Source: Flavobacterium zhairuonense (GTDB taxonomy: Bacteria > Bacteroidota > Bacteroidia > Flavobacteriales > Flavobacteriaceae). From it: a stretch of 64,000 nucleotides of DNA. Position numbers and translations under genes: made by a program. Positions 58,305-64,000 of the stretch are shown piece by piece. The DNA lies in NCBI RefSeq assembly GCF_004352915.1, contig NZ_SJSY01000065.1, forward strand, positions 1-64,000. Reading direction: 5' to 3'. Numbering within the stretch: the first letter of the stretch is position 1; each line of letters starts with the position of its first letter. A model generated the notes under the pieces. The model ran no database searches. It was given only the letters and a program-made list of their open reading frames with translations, and was not told the origin of the DNA.

Positions 58305-58982
58305 ATGAATGTTTTACTCATAGAAGATGATAAACGCATCAGCGAATTTATAGTAAAAGGTTTGGAGGAAAACAACTTTACTGTGCATCTTGCCGAAACC
58401 GGTGAGATTGCCAGAGATCTCATCCAACAGGATATTTGGGACATTATTTTAATGGATATTATGCTTCCAGGAATTGACGGCATACAGTTGGTGAAACTTA
58501 TGCGTTTCAAAAAAAATCATACGCCCGTCTTAATGTTAAGCGCTTTGAGCGATACCGACGATAAAGTAATCGCTTTAGATTCTGGCGCCGATGATTATTT
58601 GGTAAAACCATTTCATTTTAAAGAATTAATTTCTAGAGTCAACGCGCTTACCCGCAGAACAAAATTTAATTATGACAAAGAAGAAACCTTATATACGCTG
58701 GGAAGTTTGACCATAAATCCAGCAGAACATAAGGTTGCAGAAAACAATAACCCTATCGATTTATCGCCAAGAGAATATAAACTGTTGTTATATTTATTAG
58801 AAAACAGAAACAAAGTAATTCCGAGAACGCAAATATTAAATGCTGTTTGGGGCATTAATTACGACAATAATACCAATGTTGTCGATGTTTATATTTCTTA
58901 TTTACGAAACAAAATTGAGCAAAATCATAAATTCATCCACACCATAAAAGGAACGGGATATATGCTTAAAGAAGAATCATGA
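58305..58982 (+). CDS. OmpR-family response regulator, probably metal-responsive
   Basis: This 225-residue protein has a receiver (1-115) with LLIEDDKRI, phospho-acceptor D51 in IILMDIMLPGIDG and DDYLVKPFHFKEL. The C-terminal winged helix (about 130-225) has PIDLSPREYKLLLYLLENRNKVI and HTIKGTGYML. The stop codon overlaps the start of the kinase gene (ATGA). Place before a CusCBA-type efflux operon points to control of that operon, as CusR does in E. coli (inference). Confidence 0.93.
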   Translation: MNVLLIEDDKRISEFIVKGLEENNFTVHLAETGEIARDLIQQDIWDIILMDIMLPGIDGIQLVKLMRFKKNHTPVLMLSALSDTDDKVIALDSGADDYLVKPFHFKELISRVNALTRRTKFNYDKEETLYTLGSLTINPAEHKVAENNNPIDLSPREYKLLLYLLENRNKVIPRTQILNAVWGINYDNNTNVVDVYISYLRNKIEQNHKFIHTIKGTGYMLKEES

Positions 58983-60337
58983 AAATACGCAATAGGTTTA
59001 CCTTAATATCGTCTTTTACTTTTAGCGTTGTCTTTGTCATTGCTTCTGTTATTACGTATTATTCTTTCTACAGTTATTCAGAAAAGATTATTTATAACGA
59101 ATTGCAAAAAACGTGTTTGCTTACCGGAATTTTCTATCTCGAAAAAGACGAACTTCCCAAAAATCAGCATTTGTTGATTGGACAGCAATTCAGGGAAAAT
59201 TCACTTGAAATCATCACGCGTGTTTACAACAATAAAAATCAAATTGTTTACGGCGACAAAACAATTGATGCTAATATCAATGTCGAAAAACTGGATTACA
59301 TAAGGAAAAACAGAAAGCTCAGTTTTAAATCCAAACATCATTTTTATTTTGGAAGTTACTATCACGACAATCAGGGAGATTTTGTGGTTTTCGTTAAAAA
59401 AAATGATGTCGAGTTTAAAACCATGACCAATCAATTGCAAATCATCATGATTATGGTTTTAATCATCGGATTGATTACGATTTATATTGTGAGCCGTGTT
59501 CTTTCTAACCTGGCTTACAGCCCTATAAGAAACATTATTGATCAGGTAAACGAAATTCAGGCTTCGTCGCTGGATCGACAGATTGTTTCTCCAAATACCA
59601 AAGATGATGTTCAGGAATTGGTCGAAACCTATAACAATTTGTTTAAACGTTTATCGGATACTTTTATCATTCAAAAAAACTTTATCAACTATGTTTCGCA
59701 TGAATTTAAAACACCTTTAACTGCAATTTCTGGAAACTTAGAAGTATTTGCCCAAAAAGACAGATCCAGCTCCGAATACAAAGAAATGTCTGAGAAAGTA
59801 TTAGAAAATGTCTATCAAATCGAAGACACCATGAATACTTTGATGATGCTTTCGGGCTTGCGAGATAATACAGAACTCAACGAAATATTTAGAGTTGATG
59901 AATTAGTTTGGGACATTAACGATCAGCTTCCCGCTATTTACGATCTAAAAAATGCTCCGATACAAATTGTTCTAGAAGTGACAAATGATAAACTGCTTTC
60001 AATAAGAGGAAACAGCAACGAAATTAAAATCGCTTTATACAATATTATAGAAAATGCCGTAAAATACTCGAACGGAAATCCGATAAAAATAAGTCTATTG
60101 GAACAAAACAATCAACTCAAAATTGTCATTGAAGACCGCGGAACTGGAATTAGCGAAGACGATTTAATCTTCATTAAACAAACCTTTTACAGAGGTAAAA
60201 ATGTAAAAAACATAAAAGGAAGCGGTGTTGGACTTTCGTTGGCCAATATTATCTTCAAACAAAACAATATTGATTTTAGCATTGCATCTAAAAAAGATGA
60301 AGGAACAGCGGTAACACTACTTTTTCCAGTACTCTAA
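58979..60337 (+). CDS. sensor histidine kinase partner of the efflux regulator
   Basis: This 452-residue protein has two membrane helices (about 10-32 and 155-178) flanking a ~120-residue periplasmic sensor, then HAMP, HisKA with NYVSHEFKTPLTAISG (H241), and HATPase with NIIENAVKYSNGNP and GSGVGLSLANIIFKQ. The periplasmic part is rich in His and Asp (KHHFYFGSYYHDNQGD), which may bind metal ions. It overlaps the regulator by four bases and shares its transcript. Confidence 0.92.
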   Translation: MKIRNRFTLISSFTFSVVFVIASVITYYSFYSYSEKIIYNELQKTCLLTGIFYLEKDELPKNQHLLIGQQFRENSLEIITRVYNNKNQIVYGDKTIDANINVEKLDYIRKNRKLSFKSKHHFYFGSYYHDNQGDFVVFVKKNDVEFKTMTNQLQIIMIMVLIIGLITIYIVSRVLSNLAYSPIRNIIDQVNEIQASSLDRQIVSPNTKDDVQELVETYNNLFKRLSDTFIIQKNFINYVSHEFKTPLTAISGNLEVFAQKDRSSSEYKEMSEKVLENVYQIEDTMNTLMMLSGLRDNTELNEIFRVDELVWDINDQLPAIYDLKNAPIQIVLEVTNDKLLSIRGNSNEIKIALYNIIENAVKYSNGNPIKISLLEQNNQLKIVIEDRGTGISEDDLIFIKQTFYRGKNVKNIKGSGVGLSLANIIFKQNNIDFSIASKKDEGTAVTLLFPVL

Positions 60338-60381
60338 TCGTTTTCTAATGTTGCTCTAACCGTCTTATAACACACATCAAA

Positions 60382-60411
60382 TTAAGGACTAATATGTCGC
60401 CAATAACTTTG
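60382..60411 (+). promoter_or_regulatory. efflux operon promoter (TTA-N19-TAACTTTG)
   Basis: TAACTTTG (60404-60411) fits TAnnTTTG; TTA at 60382-60384 is one base from the -33 TTG at the ideal 19-base gap. It stands 24 bases before the TTG start of the outer-membrane component. Confidence 0.6.
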
Positions 60412-60434
60412 CGTCATCATTAAAACTACTTAAT

Positions 60435-61721
60435 TTGAAACGTTTATTTTTAACCTTACTTGTTATTGTATCACACAAAGGTATGGCGCAGACTGCCACA
60501 CTAAACGATACAATTATGCTGTCCAGACCACAGGCCGAGGCTTTGTTTTTGGAAAAAAACATTTCTCTTATTTCCGAAAAACTGAATATCGATATTGCCG
60601 ATGCCCAGGTTATTCAGGCAAAATTATGGCCTAATCCAACTTTTACCGTAGGCGAAATCAATCTTTGGAACAACGCTACTGCACAACAATTACCTGCGCT
60701 GTGGGGAAATTTTGGAAGAACTTCGCAAGTCAATGCCGAACTGGAACAGTTGGTTCAGACCGCCGGAAAACGAAGAAAAATGATTGCTATGGAAAAAGTA
60801 GGTGTTGATATCGCCAAAGAATACTTCAAAACCTTTTTACGCAATTTAAAAATCGAATTCAGAGCTAATCTTACCGAACTGCAATACAATCAGGCGCAAC
60901 AAGCAATTTATAAAAAACAGCTTTCGTCTATGCAGACTTTACTGAAAGCTTACGGAAATCAGGTAAAACAAGGCAATGTTGGCAAAGGCGAATACATCAG
61001 ATTAAAAGCAACAGAACTTCAATTCTTAAAAGAAATAGCCGATTTGCAAAAGGACAACAATGCTTTACAGAAAGAGCTTAAAGTTTTAATGAATCTCCCG
61101 GCTACAAATTATATCAAACTTACCGATGATGGTTTTGTTCCCGATAATAAAAATATCGACAACATCAATTTAGGGAATCTATTGGCTTCAGCTGTAGAAA
61201 ACCGTCCTGATATGAAAGTGCTTAAACTCGGAAATGATTATAACGACAACAAATACAAATACGAAAAAGCCATGCGAACGCCAGATGTTACACTTGGTGT
61301 AAGTTATGATCGTGGTGCAAGTTTAATGAATGATTTTGTGGGAGTTGGTTTCTCTCTCGATCTTCCGTTTTTTAATCGAAATCAGGGAAATATAAAAGCT
61401 GCAAAACTAGCCATTGATCAGGGAAAATTATTGGCCGAAGAAAAAACGATCAGCATACAATCGGAAGTTTTACAATCGTATGAAGATTTATTGGTTACCA
61501 AAAAATTGTACGATAGTGTCGAAGCCGATTATGAAGGAGATTTAGATAAACTTCTGGAAGCGTATCGCAAGAACTTTCTTCAAAAAAATACAAGCATGCT
61601 TGAATATCTTGATTTTGTTGATGCTTATTTAGACAACAAATCGATACTGCTGAATTCTAAAATGGACCTGAATAAAAATCTGGAAGAACTGCGCTATATC
61701 TCAGGTCAGGAAATCAACTAA
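60435..61721 (+). CDS. TolC/CusC-like outer-membrane efflux protein
   Basis: This 428-residue protein starts at TTG 60435, giving a signal peptide (MKRLFLTLLVIVSHKGMAQ). The only near ATG, codon 17, would lose it. Two OEP repeats follow, with long coiled-coil helices (about 115-225 and 330-420), a QTAGKRRKMIAMEKV turn and VGFSLDLPFFNRNQGNIKAA. It forms the outer-membrane channel of an RND tripartite pump, together with the adaptor and CzcA-like genes. Cargo is likely a divalent or monovalent heavy metal. Confidence 0.93.
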   Translation: MKRLFLTLLVIVSHKGMAQTATLNDTIMLSRPQAEALFLEKNISLISEKLNIDIADAQVIQAKLWPNPTFTVGEINLWNNATAQQLPALWGNFGRTSQVNAELEQLVQTAGKRRKMIAMEKVGVDIAKEYFKTFLRNLKIEFRANLTELQYNQAQQAIYKKQLSSMQTLLKAYGNQVKQGNVGKGEYIRLKATELQFLKEIADLQKDNNALQKELKVLMNLPATNYIKLTDDGFVPDNKNIDNINLGNLLASAVENRPDMKVLKLGNDYNDNKYKYEKAMRTPDVTLGVSYDRGASLMNDFVGVGFSLDLPFFNRNQGNIKAAKLAIDQGKLLAEEKTISIQSEVLQSYEDLLVTKKLYDSVEADYEGDLDKLLEAYRKNFLQKNTSMLEYLDFVDAYLDNKSILLNSKMDLNKNLEELRYISGQEIN

Positions 61722-61747
61722 ATCTAATTTTCAAATACAACAAACAA

Positions 61748-62836
61748 ATGAAGAAATATATTGTACTCCCAATTCTTGGGTTAATGCTCGTTTACGGATG
61801 TGGCAAAAAAGAAGAAATTAAAGAAACGAAAGAAGAAAAGTTTTGTATCGATAAAGCCCTAAAAGAAAAAATCACCATCGAACCCATACAAAAACGTTCT
61901 GTAAGCGAATCTATAAATCTTACAGGAAACATTACTTATAATGGCGATCATGTTGTTCAGTTTAACAGTCTTGTGGAAGGAATTATTACCAAAACTACTT
62001 TTTCATTGGGCGATTATGTTCGAAAAGGACAAGTTTTGGCAGAAATAAAAAGCACCGAATTAAACAGCATGCAATCTGAAAGCAAATCGCTTCAATCACA
62101 AATAAATGTGGCTCAACGCAATTTGCAAGCAGTGAAATCAATGTTTGAAGATGGAATTTCGTCTCAAAAAGATTTACTGCAAGCGCAAAGCGAACTCGAT
62201 GTTTTAAAGTCTTCCCTTGAAAATGTAAGAGCCAATTTGGCAATGTTTAGCGCGAGCAACGAAAGATCTGTTTTTTTAATTAAAGCGCCGACTGAAGGTT
62301 ATATCGTAGACAAAAACATAAGTCCGGGAATGCAGATTACAGACGGCAGTGAACCGCTTTTTACTATTTCTGACTTAAAAGAAATTTGGGTTTTGGTAAA
62401 TGTGTATACCAGTAACTTAAAAAATGTATCCGAAAATATGCCTGTAGATGTAACAACTCCAGCCTATCCGGGAGAAGTTTTTAAAGGAAAAATAAAAATG
62501 ATGGCCAAAGTTTTTGATGCCGATGAACATGTTTTGAAAGCCCGAATTGTAATGGAAAACAAAAACTTAAAACTAAAACCTGGAATGACCGCAGATATCA
62601 CAATCGATAAAAGTCTGGGTGGCGAAATGCTGGAAGCTGTTCCTGCAAAAGCTGTGATTTTTGACAACAATCGCGATCATATTTTAATTTATAAAAACGA
62701 TTGTACAATAGAAACAAGAGAAATTAATCCGGTTATTAAAAACAACAACTGGGTTTACTTTAAAGATGGAGTTAAAGAAGGCGAAATGGTGATTACCAAA
62801 AATCAGCTTTTAATTCACGAACGATTAAAAAACTAA
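61748..62836 (+). CDS. RND periplasmic adaptor (CusB/CzcB-like lipoprotein)
   Basis: This 362-residue protein has a lipoprotein signal ending LMLVYGC (Cys18) and a Lys/Glu-rich linker. The membrane-fusion core has a first lipoyl half (VVQFNSLVEGIITKTTFSLGDYVRKGQVLAEI), an alpha-hairpin (about 100-160), a second lipoyl half (FLIKAPTEGYIVDKNISPGM), a beta-barrel and a membrane-proximal domain. It links the outer channel to the inner-membrane pump. It begins 26 bases after the channel gene. Confidence 0.94.
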   Translation: MKKYIVLPILGLMLVYGCGKKEEIKETKEEKFCIDKALKEKITIEPIQKRSVSESINLTGNITYNGDHVVQFNSLVEGIITKTTFSLGDYVRKGQVLAEIKSTELNSMQSESKSLQSQINVAQRNLQAVKSMFEDGISSQKDLLQAQSELDVLKSSLENVRANLAMFSASNERSVFLIKAPTEGYIVDKNISPGMQITDGSEPLFTISDLKEIWVLVNVYTSNLKNVSENMPVDVTTPAYPGEVFKGKIKMMAKVFDADEHVLKARIVMENKNLKLKPGMTADITIDKSLGGEMLEAVPAKAVIFDNNRDHILIYKNDCTIETREINPVIKNNNWVYFKDGVKEGEMVITKNQLLIHERLKN

Positions 62837-62869
62837 TTATCTGCCAAACAGATAAACACAATACAAGAC

Positions 62870-64000
62870 ATGAAAAAATTTGTACAAGGTTTAGTTGCTT
62901 TCTCGCTAAAAAACTCCCTTATTGTTTTTTTCCTGACCGCAATATTACTAGTCGCCGGTATAGTGAGCTATATTCACACACCAATTGAAGCTTTTCCCGA
63001 CGTAACCAATACAAGGGCAAGAATTATTACACAATGGCCGGGAAGAAGTGCCGAAGAAGTTGAGAAATTTATCACGCTTCCTATTTCCAAACAAATGAAC
63101 ACGATTCCGAAAAAAGCCGAAGTACGTTCTATTTCGCTTTTCGGATTATCGGTTGTAACCGTATTATTTGATGATGGCGTAGAGGATTTTTATGCACAGC
63201 AATATGCCTCAAACCGTCTTAACGGACTGGATCTTCCAGAAGGAGCTGATGTAGAAATCGATCCGCCATCTGGAGCAACAGGAGAAATCTTTCGATATGT
63301 AATTAAAAGTGATCTTCCGATTAAAGAAATCAAAGCCATTCAAGATTGGGTTATTGAGAGAGAATTAATCGCCGTTCCCGGAGTTGCCGATGTGGTGAGT
63401 TTTGGTGGTGAAGAAAAAATGTTCGAAATCAAAATTAATCCAACACAGTTAGAAAATTACAACCTTTCGGCTTTAGACGTTTACGAAGCGGTTTCGAAAA
63501 GTAATATCAACGTAGGCGGAGATGTTATTCAGCGTGGCGATCAGGCTTACGTGGTTCGTGGTGTCGGTTTAATTAATAAAGTCGAAGATATTGGCAATAT
63601 TTTAATTGAAACCAAAGGCGGAGCTCCCGTTTTAGTAAAACACGTAGCCGAAGTTTCGATTTCGGCAAAACCACGATTGGGACAAGTTGGTTTGGACGGA
63701 AATGATGACGTTGTAGAAGGAATTGTAGTCATGCTTCGCGGAGAAAATCCTGGTGAAGTAATCAAAAAACTTAAAGAACGTTTAGCGGAACTTAACGAAA
63801 GAGTTTTACCTGATAATGTAAAAATTGTTCCGTTTATCGATCGTACCGAATTGGTCAATACCACTGTAAAAACCGTTACCAAAAATCTTGTTGAAGGTAT
63901 TTTACTGGTATCTTTAATTGTATTTATTTTCCTTTACAATTGGAGAACGTCTTTGATTGTGGCTTCTGTAATTCCGCTTTCTTTTTTGTTTGCCATTGTA
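62870..64000 (+). CDS. CusA/CzcA-type heavy-metal RND transporter (3' partial)
   Basis: ATG 62870-62872 opens a frame that runs 377 codons to the right edge without a stop; full-length members have about 1,040 residues. The N-terminus has the first membrane helix (about 15-33) and IEAFPDVTNTRARIITQWPGRSAEEVE, the HME-RND signature region. Porter-domain sequence follows (VRSISLFGLSVVTVLFDDG, DIDPPSGATGEIFRYV) and a second hydrophobic stretch starts near 340. It exports metal ions by proton antiport. Last visible gene of the operon, 33 bases after the adaptor. Confidence 0.95.
   Translation, partial: MKKFVQGLVAFSLKNSLIVFFLTAILLVAGIVSYIHTPIEAFPDVTNTRARIITQWPGRSAEEVEKFITLPISKQMNTIPKKAEVRSISLFGLSVVTVLFDDGVEDFYAQQYASNRLNGLDLPEGADVEIDPPSGATGEIFRYVIKSDLPIKEIKAIQDWVIERELIAVPGVADVVSFGGEEKMFEIKINPTQLENYNLSALDVYEAVSKSNINVGGDVIQRGDQAYVVRGVGLINKVEDIGNILIETKGGAPVLVKHVAEVSISAKPRLGQVGLDGNDDVVEGIVVMLRGENPGEVIKKLKERLAELNERVLPDNVKIVPFIDRTELVNTTVKTVTKNLVEGILLVSLIVFIFLYNWRTSLIVASVIPLSFLFAIV

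Overview
The window comes from a low-GC member of the Bacteroidota, almost certainly a Flavobacterium close to F. johnsoniae. Evidence: type IX secretion (T9SS) C-terminal signals of both types, PorP/SprF, two SusC/SusD pairs, Flavobacteriaceae-style AT-rich intergenic repeats, TAnnTTTG promoter boxes, bacillithiol synthesis (bshA), and a chitin-utilisation locus whose gene order matches the one I know from F. johnsoniae. There is no rRNA gene here to fix the species.

Layout. 1-6710: the 3' end of a large secreted adhesin-like protein with a type B T9SS signal, followed by its PorP/SprF-like partner and an OmpA/TPR protein. 6847-11421: minus-strand housekeeping genes (CAP-domain lipoprotein, pdxH, rnz, a small STAS-like protein, pyrB, pyrR), separated by unusually repeat-rich spacers. 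11681-13522: a plus-strand nucleotidyltransferase-fold gene followed by a gene with a HEPN RNase-like motif. This is an accessory island and the best candidate for an undescribed (defence or toxin-antitoxin) pair. 13660-16748: small lipoprotein, YbiT-like ABC-F protein, TlpA-like thioredoxin.

17083-41153: the chitin locus. Reading on the minus strand: susC2-susD2-GH18 lipoprotein-susC1-susD1-nagB/PIG-L fusion-GH20-chiA. On the plus strand: a LytS/LytTR two-component system and a sugar MFS transporter. ChiA (two GH18 domains, secreted by T9SS) attacks chitin outside the cell. The SusCD pairs import oligosaccharides. The GH18 lipoprotein and GH20 hexosaminidase trim them to GlcNAc, the MFS protein probably imports GlcNAc, and NagB/PIG-L probably deacetylates and deaminates GlcN6P-type intermediates. 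I find a shared motif, TTGAA-N11-GTTTGTTTAA, upstream of both susC genes and of the MFS gene, and propose it as the locus-specific operator.

41241-57820: mixed core genes: fsa-type transaldolase, SDR, SRP RNA (ffs) with a textbook Bacteroidota promoter, glutaminyl cyclase, hutI, hutG, RhlE-like helicase, hybrid histidine kinase, dicarboxylate symporter, aroC, LpxH-like phosphoesterase, outer-membrane protein, PrcB-like lipoprotein, bshA. 58305-64000: an OmpR/HK pair followed by a CusCBA/CzcCBA-type heavy-metal RND efflux operon, cut by the right edge. No tRNA, rRNA, CRISPR array, IS element or prophage was seen.
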